Shown piece by piece: positions 39,701 through 51,900 of a stretch of 64,000 nt of DNA; positions within the stretch are counted from its first letter, which is position 1; every line of letters begins with the position of its first letter. Under the pieces are notes generated by a model that made no database searches, had not been told where the DNA came from, and was given only the letters and a program-made list of their open reading frames with translations. A program made the translations under genes and the position numbers. The stretch comes from Nilaparvata lugens (Eukaryota > Arthropoda > Insecta > Hemiptera > Delphacidae), in the NCBI RefSeq assembly GCF_014356525.2, contig NC_052506.1, positions 28,642,372-28,706,371 on the forward strand, read 5' to 3'.

Positions 39701-42700
39701 TCAGTTTTTCTAATTTTTGAATCAATGTAAAACCTACATAAATCCTCTAAATTTTCATAAAAATCGCAAAATTTATGGTACAGGCACCACCAGAAAAACG
39801 GTGTATAACTAGTGACCCCTGGGTTGGAGAACTCACTCATGAACTGTTTTATTGTAATCTTTGAAACCAGCAACTTTTAATTACACAGTGAAAATTATGG
39901 AATTGATAAAAATTATGGAAACAACTAAATATTTCCAACTAAAAATTACCTTCTCGTTTCAACATCTTTGACCCTCATATGAATCAAAATTCATTTTTTT
40001 AAATGAGAAGGTGATCATGTGATACAATTTCAATAAAGAGTTCCAAGAGAGTAATAGAATGACGAAAACCGCAGATTGATATCTCAAACCGTATCAGTTT
40101 ATTGATGTAAAAGTAGTAAATTACGTGGTATATTAACCAGCTGAAATCATGTGTAAGCGCATGAAGGACATTCTGTGTGATAGCTCCCAAATAGCCTTAT
40201 CTGATTTATGAATGAATGAATGAAAAAACTGTAGTAATTGCATGCAATGAATTCTTAAGATGACTGAATGATAAATCACAACACATTTTTATGCACTTTC
40301 AATGTTATTTTCATATCCTGGAGGAGTGAGTCAATTTTCTTGTTCAACGAGCTTGGCCTGTAAAAAGGTTCGAATAATACGTGTTCAAAATTTGAAGCTG
40401 ATTGATCAATTCTTTCTAACGTTATTGTAGAACAACAGACGGACGACTTCAGAGAGGCAAAAGTGAGAACTCGTTAACGCTCGTTAAACTAGTGACCCCC
40501 TGGGTTGGAGAACTCGCTCATGAACTGTTTTATTGTAATATTTGGATCCCGCTAACGCTCGTTCAAATAGTCAATGTTAAAAATTGCTATATCAATTTAT
40601 AACCTATCTTAATAGTTGGATGTAAGAACAGTCCATTTAGATGCAAAACTTTATAAACTACTTCTGATGAAAAAAGTGTACAGTAAAACTATTCTCACCC
40701 ATCACAAGTCCCATTCGTTTTAGAACCTCCATGTCATCATGAATTTGAAAATGATCAGTGAAGACAAATTGATACTCGGTTCTGAAAAACAATAAGAATA
40801 ATTTTCATATAAAATGTATGAGAAATTAAAAGAGCAACAACTTATATTTTGTTGTACAAGAATAGGATTAATTGATCGATAAAAGCAACTCCAGTCATAA
40901 CATTTTGAAAAATTGAGATTCAATAAATTATCTATAATCCTGGGGATAGCTCTAATTGAAGCAGCAGTGCCCAATCAAATTATTCTTCAATAATAGTTAT
41001 TTATATATCTAGAGTGAAAATACTGCTTTTTATCCCTGAGGGATTGTTCGATGCAACAATTTCCTTGAGGGAACAATTTTCAAAATATTTCTTAGTGAGC
41101 ACCTAGGACCAACGAGGAAACTATATTACAAGTTTTTTTTTGCAATCCATCCTGGTTTTTCATTGTCTAAATTCAATATTTTCTAAATTTGGCATAGTGG
41201 TTTTGTGTTTTGTTTCGGTTTTGTATCTGTTTCGGTTATGTATATGTTTGGACTTTTTAACATCAAAATGAACTTTATTCCGAAGTGAAAAGTGTAAATT
41301 TAAAGTATTGTGCTCACTATAACCTTAGTGTCCGGTTTCCCATTTGGGAACTTTGGACTATATACGGCGAGGTGGAACTACCTACCCTTGGGGAGGCCCA
41401 AGCCATTCAAAGCCATACGCTAATAAAAATAATAATAATATTGGTTTTTCAGAAATTGTGATCAGTGAGTGAGTCAGTTGAGAATTTTATAAGTATAGAA
41501 ACAAAAAAAATAAAGTTTTGCATTTTGCAAAAATATCACTAACTGCATAACTATTATTTCGTTCCACAATATTATATTTTTTCTATATTATATTTTCTAT
41601 CTTTTTGTCATGTTTTCACTGTAATCCACGTTATTACTGTACTTCTTTGTTACACTATAGTTCTACATTATGTTTATTTATGTACAGTGCTATTTTGTTT
41701 TTGAACCACTGTGGGTCTCATCAGACTCAGTGGCAATTGCATAAATAGATGAGTCATGTCACAGACTTAAATTGCTCTACATTTCTATCCTGCAGTTGAA
41801 AATATGACACTGCAGAACATTAAGATTGAAAGAATCATTCACTTACTTGTCATCTGAAATACTACAATCTATAATGGTTTTTCTGCTAGTGTTGACTATT
41901 ATGAAGGGCAGTTGGATGGCTGAGTTGTGACTTGGCATGCCATGAAGCTTCTCGTACTCTGTGTTACGTTCCACGAGTTTTTTGAAAGAAATTTGCTGAA
42001 ATAGAAAAGTTAGTTATTATTTATCAATTAAATAGTAATACGAAGATGGAATTAGTAACTTAAGATTAGGACTGAGCTAAATAACGTAAGTTTCTTTCAA
42101 AATATAATTCAATAAATTTCAAAATGATGCATCTGATCCTGTGGATCCTGTAGTTCGATTTATATTTGTTATCAAAAAACTCACATCGATTTTTTATAAA
42201 ACGTTGAACAAAAATGTTCAAGAGCAAATTCAATTTTCTGGTTTTCATTTACTGGGCTCAAGTACTTTGCACTATTAATGTAATGAAAGTTATTTCTATG
42301 CACGTACAAATGTACACTGTTGTCACGTTATATGATATCGGATTCATGAATATAATACTATTTAAATTATATTCAATCTCAAACACTAATCAAGTTACAA
42401 TTTTTTGCTATTAAAATGGACTGGAAATTATAACGTAACTCACTTGTAATAAGAGATCATGAAGGCGCTGTGTTTTGCTTTTGATTCTTTCTGAGATCTG
42501 TTTCTTTTCCCTGAGAAGGTTACGGCATTCCTGCACCGAGTTTGTTGGCAAACCTAACCATTTGATCTCTTTCTTCTCCTTTGAAATAATATTCATGGCC
42601 ATCAGAACGTTGAGTGCATCGTACACCCTTCTTCTGATATTTTTTTGGTCATACTGAAAAATAAACAGTAGATGATCATGTGACACACATAGAAGTGAGG

Positions 42701-45700
42701 ACTCCAGAAGAGAAATGTCATTGGAATTTTTCATAAGATCATAAAACGGAAAAGTTCACCTTGAGGTGCTTACAGACCTATACGCCAAAAAATTTTTGCT
42801 TTTCATCAGGTCATGTTCAGCTTATTTTATCCGTATTTGTATAACAACAACAATCGAGCATACAAAAACCTAACCTCAAAGCCTTTCGTTTGAAGCCTTT
42901 CGTCGATGACACAAAATGTCTGTAGAGACATGTCTCACAAACTTTTAGTATGGTTGACAAACTGAATCCTATGGATAAAGTTATAAGCTGCAATATAAAT
43001 TTTACACTTGTAAACTTTAACTCAATTGAAATTGGAGAGTCCGAACAGCTGCTATCCAAATTTAATAAACTGTAGTCGGAGAAGTCATAGGTTCAACTCC
43101 CTCTCAGCACATGGCTGTTTGTTCATTTCATCTCATTTCAATGAGCTGTAGTACAAGGAGATCCAATAATTGTGTAAAAAAGAAATAAGTGTTTGAAAAT
43201 TTCATCCTTGAGGTGTCCTCATGCGCGTCTCTCCAAAAATAAATACTAAAATAAAGTGCATCTAAGCTCGAACGGATTATTCTCATAGAACATGATCTTA
43301 TGAATTTGCATCATTGTGCGAAATCTCAATCTGAGGACAATGAAAGTTGGTGATGATGATTGAAGTTAAAAATGAGGTGTTTTTCAAAATACAAGGAGCA
43401 TTGTTAGCAGGGGTACCCGGAAATCTATATGATATATAATCTATAATAAGAGATATATCCCATATATAATCTATATATTAAAATGTATGAGATAGAGCGC
43501 TCTACCTGGTCTCAGATTGTGGAGCAAAAACTTACAATTGGAAGATTTTGTTGATTAAAAACTGAAATTTAGCAAATTTGATTATTTTATTAAAAATTTT
43601 ACACATTTTTGAAAAATTTTAACTCAGTACTTATCCAAGATGATTTAATTTTATTCAAAACTTCATAATCTAGAAAAATGCGAGTACGAATTTTTCTGTC
43701 CGATGACTGGATTTTGGCGGAAACCGGAAAATGTACAGAAAAAACGAGGTTTTTGGACCACTCTTTATCTAGCACTAGGTAATTTTGCATGAATAAATGG
43801 TTCTGGACTTCTCTTATGTATCCGAAAATATATTTAAAAATCAGAACTACAATATATTGCAAGCACCAATGTATAAAGTGACTGAAATATATCCAGGAAA
43901 ACATGTAGATACATTGCTTTTTCTAAAAGATCCTTCAAACTGACATGACCTTCACCATTTTTAATTATAAATTTCAATATTTCATAGGCCTACATCTAAT
44001 ATCAATTGATTACACATTAATAAATGACTAATTCATTACTCACCTGTTCATGAGAGGTCATGATATGCGGATTTGTGAATTCTTCGACCAACTCATCAGC
44101 AACTTCATTGTAAGAAGTGGTCCCCTTTTTCCTCACTTTTTCACAAACTTTCATTGAGAAGTGTCTGAGTCCTTTCCCGCCTTTTTCTGTTCTACGTCTT
44201 TTACTGTAAAATGCCATGATTGGTTACAATACATCATAATGGTTCAAGGCCCATATGGTAGCATTGATGAGATTATTATATGGATTATAATATGAGCCAA
44301 TATGGACTATTGAAGATGGCATTTTTATATATCATCGATGAGAAGTAATGAGAAGTATTGCAAAAAAGGGCTTTCAGTTCCTTCAACATATCGGTATACA
44401 CAAATTCAGAAAAAGTTGGTGTTTTTTACAGTCCGTGAAATTGTTGTAAACTTTTGAAACATTCTGGAACAGTAACAGTACATCAAATATCACATTATAA
44501 ACGATAGACTAGTAATCTATGCTGTGACTACAATTGAAGAAGAATGGTGGTCGTTAAAATTTTTTTGAAGTAGGATAAAAAATGACATATAAGTTTTTAC
44601 TTAGAATTTTCGAGTTAATAGCTTAGTCTGAGTTTATGGGGAGATTGAAAAGCGATTTTACTCCGCCAATGAATTGTACTGTATTCAGTTTGAAAATAGA
44701 ACTGTTGTTGAAAAACTTACAATTCTGGTGTGAGCAAATTTTCTAATTCTTGACGTTTACGAGCGCCAGTATGGTCCAAAATCGGAGAAATATAATTTCC
44801 TTTCTGTTGACTTGCATTCTGTATGACCTGCAAAAATAAACATCATAGTTTAATAATTTAAGAGGCAAAGTAATAACCTAATGTGTGAAATAACCAATTG
44901 AAAATTCAAAGCCTGTATTCATTTATTTTGCATTTATTTTTGATACTTACCAACTATCTTTATGTAATATTTATTTATTTTGAATATAGTATAACTATTT
45001 GCCAGCAACGGTATACTGTAACTTCGAATAGAATATATTTTTAAACAAAATAAAATAGAACTCATTTCAAACTGGCAATTTATTCGAATACGAGATATCC
45101 TTCAAGTGATTTAATCAACATTATTTTATTTAACATGTAGTAAATATTGTTCTATTCTATTGATTGAGAAGCAGAGCTAATGTTATTGTTGTTGATGGTT
45201 TGTGTTATATATTTTAATATTTTCTATCTGTAATAAAATATACTAGTCAAGCATTTTATATTGCTTAACAAATTTACCTTTATTCCGCTGGGCGTTTGTA
45301 TTGGAATCGTAACAAGTTGGGTCTCTGCAAAACAAGCGCAATAAATGTATTCATTAAAATCAAAGTATAAACGATTATCAAATTTCAATAAATTACTATA
45401 TTATACAAATTTAATATTGCGTTCTAAGAAATTGAATACATGAAAAATAAAGTTTATTATTGAGACAAAGAGATAGAGAGACGCTTATAATATAATTGAT
45501 ACAGGAGCTAGAGTTCTGGGTCTGATAGTATCTTATTTTCTTTAAATTTTTCTTCATTGAGAAATGCAACTGAATTCGCTTGTACTTTATTTACCGATGC
45601 CATTTTGACATAAGAACATGGACCGTAGAGCTCAGAACGCTTGACCGCTATCGAACAAATACAATATTTTTACTTCTACAATTGAAATGAAACACATTTT

Positions 45701-48700
45701 TGCGTACAGCTCACGAGAGTTCTAAAGTATTTCCAATTTTCAAGTTCATTGTAATTATAAAGTAACTTAGTCTATACTATATAGTTAATTAAAGTAACTA
45801 TATATATATGGTATATATTCGGAACAATTTCCAATTCAGAAATAATTCTACTTTTGTTATTGTGAATAAATTATTATGAGTCACAGGAGTAACTGTGCAA
45901 ACTACCAGTAATGTATGTTTTAGCACACTTGAAATTTGGACAATATGAATGTCAACAATGCTTGTCGTCGTCGACTGCACAAACGAAGATGCACCATAAA
46001 GACACAAGTCCAAACAATCATACCTATTAAAGCGGTGCACGGTGCACACAAACTAATTTCACATCAAATTACTCACAGAAGCATCAAGTTTATGTTGGTG
46101 TATTAGAAGTATTCTATGTCTAATCTTTTTGAGGCTCGGAAGAAATATACAAAAAAGTAGGGCCCATACACCATGGTTTGTGGAAATGCATAGAAAACGT
46201 TCACTTAAGCGAATATCGTAACTAAATCATCGTTAATATCGAATAACCTGGGGCTGGCTCAGGTCTGGAGTCAGAGTTTTCAGGTCGCACCTGATTAATT
46301 CCAGGGCCTCTGATATGACCTAACGACTGTTTTTAGGCAGCCGAGACCGACGGCTTAGCATATCCATCCGAAACATGTGAGTGGCCCGAGAAAAATATAT
46401 TGTCCGGGCGAGGATTCGAACCCAGGCCTCTGAATTATTAAACCAGCATCTAATCCACTAGACTAAGGCCACTCTTATCGAGTTCATGCTCCACTGTTCA
46501 TGATGCACTGTTTCGGTTTCCCATATACGAACATTATGTCGATTAACTTAACCGCTTACATCAAAATTCACCTCATCGCTATTCGCTCAAGTGAACGTTC
46601 TTTGTGCATTTGCACAAACCATGGTGTATGGACCGTACTTTTTTCAAGGGCCAATAGAGCACTTATGATACAAATCATAAACTTGATGCATCTGTGAGTA
46701 ATTTGATGAGAAATTGTTTTGTCTGCAACGTTTTTAAAAATAAATAGGATATAATACGATTGTTTCAAATTGGGACATTCAATCTGAATCACTCTGTAAT
46801 ATTCAACTATAACTTTTTAACTAAATTTTTTACTAAATTCCATCATTAATCATATTTTAATAAAAAATATACTGATACCCCGGGAGAGAATCAAATTCTC
46901 TCAAGAGTCGCACAAAACCACGACAATTTATTCAATTTGAAACTATGAATGTAATGTAGCCTAAGCTACTTGAGCCTCAAAATGAGTTGATCAAAATCGT
47001 AAATCATTTTTGTTCTAAATGCTAGTCACTGAGTCACTTGTTTGGATATTTTTTCAAGAAGACTATCATACACGGTACGAAATAAACAGAAATAAATTCT
47101 AATTATTTATAAACTATATTTAAAGCTATGCAGTTTACAAGTTTCACTGTAGCTTGCATACATGACTGTACGTACATGTGTGTTTATAAGCACTATTTAT
47201 GACACACAGAACAATAACCAATAAATATGTGTTTGTGTTCAAAGGTCATTGATTCATTATTACAAGTTGAAAATTTTGCACCTAATTTTTATTGGGAAGC
47301 ATTTTACTTGTCAACTCTATTATTTATCTATTTATGAAAGAGGCATTTAAAGAAAGTGAGCAATTCATTTTTCATCAGTCTTTTTTACTTTTCTGCATTT
47401 CTTTCTAATATGTTTAGGCCAGTACAATAAGTGTTCGAGACAATGTTGAGGCTACTATAGTGAGATTCAGTAGTCAGTAGTTTTAGTCAGTAGAAATGAT
47501 AGTCCGGCGGTGTTGCCACATTTCCTTTTAAACCGCCTTCTATAGCAGATAGCAGTGATTCAAATTATCCCAGTAAATCAGATCTGGTATTGATAGTTAT
47601 ATCTAGATAGTTTTATAGATATAGTTAATTATTATAATAATTTATTAATTTTAATTATTTATTTGAAAATATACATATTTGAGGGCACCAGGAACTAAAT
47701 CCCATTATTGCCCTCATAACGCACATTGAGCATACAATTTGAAAAACAATACATTAAAATGAAAATAGAATAACTTAACTAATATACTATTGAGTTTAAG
47801 GAAAAAACTGAAAACAAGATACTAACAAAATAGTAGAAAATCTTTCAAATATGAAATTTATAGTAGCATATAAAAGAAAAAGAAAGAAGTATGTAACTAT
47901 TCAAGAAGAAAATAAAAAAGAAACAAAGAAAGAAGAATAATGGGAAACTTTGCATACATGAAACTTACAGTTAAAAACACTAATATATTATGTAAAGATA
48001 ATGAAGATAATTATGTTAGTAGAGCAACTGTTGGCATGAACCTATTGTAGGAATAAGAGCGATTAAACTGGAAACACCAATAGTATAAACTAAAATGATA
48101 TGGACTATGAAGCAACAATATTACCAAACAGTTCCCAAAAATAATTCCACTGTGGCCATCCAGATCAAAGACACTAAAATCGCCTACCAATGACAGCAGG
48201 CCATAATGATCAATTCTATCTGTGATATCAACTTATTTTTGTTTTTATTTATTTAGACTATATTATATGTATATTGTGGTGACAATAATTGTAATGTATT
48301 TATGATGATGTATATTGTTTGATGTGATGTTTATGACCTGTGTTAATATTGTATTATATACGATGCATAACTTGATAAATAAAATTGAATTGAATATCTT
48401 ACATATATTTTATCCGTCAAGAAAATGTATTTTTCTATGATTTGATAATACATTTTCATAATTGAGACGAAACATTTTGGTAGTTACATTCTTTCTTCAT
48501 CACCTGGTATCGATTTGGCAACGGTGCAAGGATGAAAAAGGATAGAGCAAATGGTTTTGTCTAATGACAGACAAAGATAGCAAAACAATGCTTTCAGATG
48601 CTGAATTTATAACCTGCTTCTCACTATAGTAGTACTTAGTACAGCCAGAAATATTCACACTTCCTCCATAGAGCTTCCTCCATAAAGCTTATTTCACAAA

Positions 48701-48842
48701 TGGGTTTGCAAGCACAATTTTACAAACAAAACTATAAAATGTAATAACTAATAACAGAAGAACTCCACCACTTACTTGAAGCAGGCTTTGAAGGCTGAAT
48801 ACTGACGGTTCTAAGGCACTGTAAAGTGTTACCACTGAGCAC
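36526..48842 (-). CDS. Dp: Transcription factor Dp (E2F dimerisation partner), exons 2 or later to end
   Basis: Nine coding exons on the minus strand with consistent splice sites and phases: 48,842-48,776; 45,324-45,278; 44,827-44,721; 44,203-44,044; 42,653-42,444; 41,995-41,847; 40,781-40,699; 39,418-39,335; 36,749-36,526. The DNA-binding winged helix ([47 protein letters not shown]) is nearly invariant among animal DP proteins. It is followed by the coiled-coil/marked-box part ([18 protein letters not shown]) and an acidic, Ser/Asp-rich tail ending at 36,526. DP pairs with E2F and activates or represses cell-cycle genes in the nucleus. The first coding exon(s) upstream of 48,842 were not identified. 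The introns are rich in mobile elements. Confidence 0.93.
36850..37060. repeat. Unoccupied paralogue of the Maverick target element
   Basis: GGTTGAATTATTCTTCTATC then ATTATAATTTG joins directly what flanks the Maverick at 4,931-4,958 and 34,099 onward. The right half continues parallel to 34,105-34,235 (CAGTGGTTTATTCATTGTTA, GAAGCCTCTCGCTGATGA). TATAAT occurs once, at 36,919-36,924. Confidence 0.88.
37080..37451 (-). pseudogene. LINE reverse transcriptase tail
   Basis: Minus-frame [20 protein letters not shown] then [14 protein letters not shown] matches the C-terminal tail of CR1/Jockey-type LINE proteins (VHxYNTR...EKxPYYxGIKLFN). The N-terminal side is cut off at 37,452 by the LTR-like insertion. 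Confidence 0.75.
37452..37983 (-). mobile_element. Solo-LTR-like insertion with heat-shock-type element
   Basis: Flanked by CTAT on both sides (37,448-37,451 and 37,984-37,987). Ends are short inverted repeats (TGTT...AACA). On the minus strand it begins TGTTATGGATGAGGCC. It contains GAAGGTTCTGGAA (37,822-37,834), a three-unit heat-shock element consensus, between inverted CCAAT boxes. No coding sequence. It splits a LINE relic in the last Dp intron. Confidence 0.55.
38262..39080 (+). mobile_element. Repeat family R, second copy
   Basis: Starts ATCTGGTGTGGCGCACTCAC and ends GGGCAAGGAAAGTAAAAAC, with GAGCCGTTTTTGAGAAAATC and a short CA-rich run inside. It has one internal unit instead of the four-plus at 16,100-16,790. 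Located in a Dp intron. Confidence 0.75.
39335..39418 (-). CDS. Dp: Dp exon ([11 protein letters not shown])
   Basis: Encodes [20 protein letters not shown]..., the conserved end of the DP dimerisation domain; acceptor TATTATTTTGCAG, donor C/GTGAGT. Confidence 0.93.
39800..40560. mobile_element. Helitron-like repeat copy in a Dp intron
   Basis: The phrase ACTAGTGACCCCTGGGTTGG plus AGAACTCACTCATGAACTG occurs at about 39,808 and about 40,490. Between them, GAAATCATGTGTAAGCGCAT and AATAGCTTCCAAATAG-like sequence match 49,795-49,860. CTAGT at the ends suggests Helitron 3' termini; the family is not certain. Confidence 0.45.
40699..40781 (-). CDS. Dp: Dp exon ([20 protein letters not shown])
   Basis: Matches the conserved FEIHDDIEVLKRMG block of DP proteins; acceptor TTGTTTTTCAG, donor ATGG/GTGAG. 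Confidence 0.93.
41100..41450 (+). mobile_element. 3' end of a non-LTR element with AAT tail
   Basis: Ends ...CATACGCTAATAAAAATAATAATAAT after a CCTTGGGGAGGCCCAAGCC phrase; simple AAT tail typical of LINE 3' ends. No coding sequence kept. Confidence 0.45.
41847..41995 (-). CDS. Dp: Dp exon: dimerisation / marked-box region
   Basis: Encodes [11 protein letters not shown]... [20 protein letters not shown]; donor GACAA/GTAAGTG. Confidence 0.93.
42444..42653 (-). CDS. Dp: Dp exon: recognition helix and dimerisation start
   Basis: 70 codons from [16 protein letters not shown] to the Leu-rich RLHDLLLQ; the RRxYD motif contacts DNA in E2F/DP proteins. Acceptor TTATTTTTCAG, donor CAA/GTGAGT. Confidence 0.95.
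42770..44020. other. Dp intron, nothing further recognised
   Basis: AT-rich intron sequence. A short stretch with repeated TATATAATCTATAT at about 43,425-43,490. No gene seen. Confidence 0.4.
44044..44203 (-). CDS. Dp: Dp exon: first half of the DNA-binding domain
   Basis: Starts after ATTTTACAG and ends GAACAG/GTGAGT. Encodes the basic [15 protein letters not shown] segment and helices of the winged helix, up to the HEQ residues before YDQKNIRRR. Confidence 0.95.
44721..44827 (-). CDS. Dp: Dp exon before the DNA-binding domain
   Basis: Encodes [15 protein letters not shown]... ENLLTPE; acceptor TTTATTTTTGCAG, donor GAATT/GTAAGT. It joins the next exon in phase 2. Confidence 0.85.
45278..45324 (-). 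CDS. Dp: Dp 47-base exon
   Basis: Encodes [15 protein letters not shown]; acceptor TTGTTTTGCAG, donor AAAG/GTAAAT; phase fits its neighbours. Confidence 0.8.
46053..46715. mobile_element. Foldback element
   Basis: Two arms of about 150-170 bp. ATCAAATTACTCACAGAAGC (46,066) and CCATACACCATGGTTTGTG (46,166) have inverted counterparts near 46,700 and 46,632. The middle of the arms is diverged. A tRNA-derived SINE sits in the loop. Located in a Dp intron. Confidence 0.75.
46250..46474 (-). mobile_element. tRNA-derived SINE in the foldback loop
   Basis: On the minus strand, box A TTAGTCTAGTGG (46,467-46,456) and box B GGTTCGAATCC (46,422-46,412) are spaced as in a tRNA. A non-tRNA body follows. 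A flanking acceptor stem does not form, so it is not a functional tRNA gene. Confidence 0.65.
46716..48775. other. Dp intron remainder
   Basis: Mostly AT-rich. About 48,184-48,400 ends TTGATAAATAAAATTGAATTG, which looks like a LINE 3' tail. Nothing else assigned. Confidence 0.4.
48776..48842 (-). CDS. Dp: Dp N-terminal-side exon
   Basis: Encodes [20 protein letters not shown]; acceptor TTTTTTCTAG, donor TCAA/GTAAGT. It is N-terminal to the conserved domains, so support rests on splice sites and phase. Confidence 0.7.
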
Positions 48843-49130
48843 CTAGAAAAAATAAAAGAATATTTTTTTCCAATATCCAAAGACATAATAATATCGATTA
48901 CAATCAATTTGAATAAGAATTTTTAGTTATTCTTTGAAATTCCAAAAACAGTGAAAATTGTTAAAATAAATTTCGAAGTTCATTTTAGAGTTTGTTATTG
49001 CACCTCTAGCATTCTAGATCCTTTTCAAACCAACTGGATAAATGTTTCACAATATATCATGCTAGAGCTGGTTTCATACAATAGGTGGGTGAGGATGAGC
49101 AAGAACTTTGAAAGAAAAACATTTATATAC

Positions 49131-50000
49131 TAGTGACCCCCTGGGTTGGAGAACACATTATTTGTGTTTATTATCTATGATAATTATTACCAAAACATTA
49201 TGAATAATATCAACATGTTGCCATTTAAATTTAAAAACCTAACCTCCCCCTTTAAAAAAAAATTAAACAGAACCTTTCCGGTTATTTAGACAGATTGAAA
49301 TCTAGCCAATCTGAGATCCACCCCCTGTTGTGATCGATGATGAGATTTACGCTCAAACGAAAACCCACCTTCAATAAAGGTGTGATTACATTGAATGCGT
49401 GTATGTGCAAGTGCACGTCGAATCATATATGAGCCGAAAAAAAACAAAATTTGAAAAGTAGCATTGAAACACATGCATGTACCTGCCCACATTGAATGCA
49501 ACCGGCAGGTGCAAGCGTTCAATGTGGGAGATCCTATTGCTCTTTCCAGATTTTGTTTCTCATCTGCAAGTTTGGTCATGAGCATAACCAATCGTGCAAT
49601 TGCACATGCACGCATCCAATTTAATCACATACTAATTAAGAATCAAAATTCAAAATCCCTAAACTAATAATACTAATGTCATAGCAACTGCTATCACAAG
49701 CAGTAATTAATTAAGCGTATGTTACAGACAGACAAAAGACAGGCAGACTAACGAAAGCAAGTTGATGTAAAAGTAAATTATGTTGTATATTATTAGGCTG
49801 AAATCATGTGTCGGCGCATAAAGGACAGTCTGTGTAATAGCTCCCGAATAGCATCAGCTATTATAAACTAATAGAAAAATTGTAGTTATTTGAAGCAGAC
49901 TGATAAACGATTTTGAAAGTTAATGTAGAACGTACGGACAAACATACAAACAGACGGACAACGATTTTTACCTTGAGTCAAAAGTAAGAAGTCGCCACAA
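49131..50000. mobile_element. Helitron-like repeat copy
   Basis: Begins ACTAGTGACCCCCTGGGTTG and later carries GAAATCATGTGTCGGCGCAT and ACAGACGGACAACGATTT, parallel to 39,800-40,560. It also contains an inverted pair near 49,380-49,620 (GTGCAAGTGCACG, GTGCAATTGCACATGCACGC). Confidence 0.4.
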
Positions 50001-50105
50001 ATCATCCAATTAAGTCAAAATTTAAAATGACAAAGTGGCGCAAAAAAGGTGAATAAAATCTTCTGTCAATTTCATCTTATTTTAGGTGACTAGTTTTTTG
50101 AGTTC

Positions 50106-51900
50106 CTTATACAATAGTGTTGAGGGATAATAAATAAATTGCACACCATAAACGTTTCATACATATATTACACAAATAATGCAAAAAATAAATCGAGGCA
50201 AAAAAATATATAAAGAGCGATAAAAAATATAATATAAAATAGAACAATAATTGAAATCAATAAAATATCACAGGCTAAACTTTATATTCTAGATTTATGG
50301 CACGAATCATTACCATGTGCCTTTATCTTAAAATCATATGCATTCTTTTGCATGTAGCTGCGATATGCGCTTGCTAATACTTGTCGACTTGGACAATTCA
50401 ATTAAAAATGTATGCTTTAAGATCAGTTTGATAAATTAGCCACTAATAATCCAAATATATATATATTAAAATCTCTAGTACTTAGTAGATTTCTTTGTAT
50501 CGAATATATATTTTTATCTCAGGGTGCAAGATTCGGCACCTGACGGAATAGGTAGAGCCATTCATCTAGTGAATTAGAGCTATAATAAACTATCGCAAAA
50601 TGTATTGCAAAAAATTAAATATCATATGCATATGTTTTAATAGCCTAGATTTTGTACTTCTTTGATTTAATAGAAATTTCTGAAATATTGATCTATCTTT
50701 TTTCTTTTAACAAAATACCTTTAATACTAATTTTACTTGCGCAAGTATTACTCTTATTAATTTCTTAATTTATAATAAAAACCCTTTCGACGAGCTAGCT
50801 TTGATCATCAGATTAATTCGAAGCACTAGGGCGCCCATCACTAATTCAAATTTATCACTCACGTGTCGAAAATCTTCTTGTAAGCCGCCGATGTCGATCC
50901 AACTCCATGTGGTCCGGGAATATGGTAGCCGGAATCGTCTCCTCCAAGGGGTTATAAATTTAATTAAAAATGAAAATGACTTCTGCTTCACAATAGCATC
51001 ACGAAGTCTTTTAAGAAATTTAATAATTTACTTTAACTTTAACTTTTACAAAATCATTATCAAGGTACTACGCTCTAAAATATTTGGGGTCCTCTCCTGG
51101 TGGCATTTGGTTGGCGAGTGCTGGTTCTCCTTTCTCAAGTTTTACAGATCATATTTCCGACTTTCAAATTAGCATAAAATTTAAATATCTTAGTCCTCCG
51201 CCATTAGGTTCAAATAGATCTTACAAAAAATGCCAAAATATTGCTTAGATTGTATGGTTAATAATTTCTTTGCATTCGAGCCATATCGATAACATAGACT
51301 ATACAAAGTTTTAACACAAAATCTAGTACATTTATATAAATATATAGAAATATTTTTGAATTGGCCTACAGTTGCCGCCTATTAACTGCCGTTTTACTAT
51401 TGGTGCATGCAAATTTTATTCGGTATTCATGCGCCTGGTACCTCTTATTTCCTGAATACATTAAATTATTTTTATTTGGTTTTTTATTTATGCTCTTTAC
51501 ATGCTAGCTAATATTCTATACATTAATATTAATTCCATGCTACCTAATAATTAGCCACGTGATCAGATGTTTTTTCACATTGCACACCATCTGATTGCAA
51601 TAAAGCTCTGCCAAGGGGTTTTGGTCAGATTCTACGTTTCTCGGTTTGATCGATCTCTAGGTCACCGATCCGTGAATACATGTACATAACCTCAATCTTC
51701 AAATATTTTATAATAATCTATTTATGAGCAATAAAATTCCTTCAAATCCTTTTTAGGTTTTTGTACCATTTAGCCAGAACAAGCTGATGCTATCTAATCT
51801 TAGTTATTATCTATTTGGCGATATTAGCCAGTTACTTTATTTTCAGACCTATTACTATTTCAGTTAGGGATCTTTATCTACCCAAATTTAATACTTTACA
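50106..51900 (-). repeat. 3' LTR (truncated)
   Basis: Matches 56,947-58,743. Visible differences include CCGGGAAT against CTGGGAAT (about 50,917), ATCATATTT against ATCCTATTT (about 51,150) and a few single-base or dinucleotide indels. Confidence 0.95.

Noticed and set aside
42411..42443. Extension of the Dp exon into intron sequence
   Set aside because: A consensus donor at 42,443 and the conserved DP sequence show that the exon stops there.
46412..46474. tRNA gene candidate on the minus strand
   Set aside because: As above: boxes present, no proper cloverleaf ends, and a SINE body continues beyond.
50770..51172. Duplicate ORFs in both LTRs (also at 57,612-58,014)
   Set aside because: Present only because the LTR is repeated; no domain, and opposite frames overlap each other.
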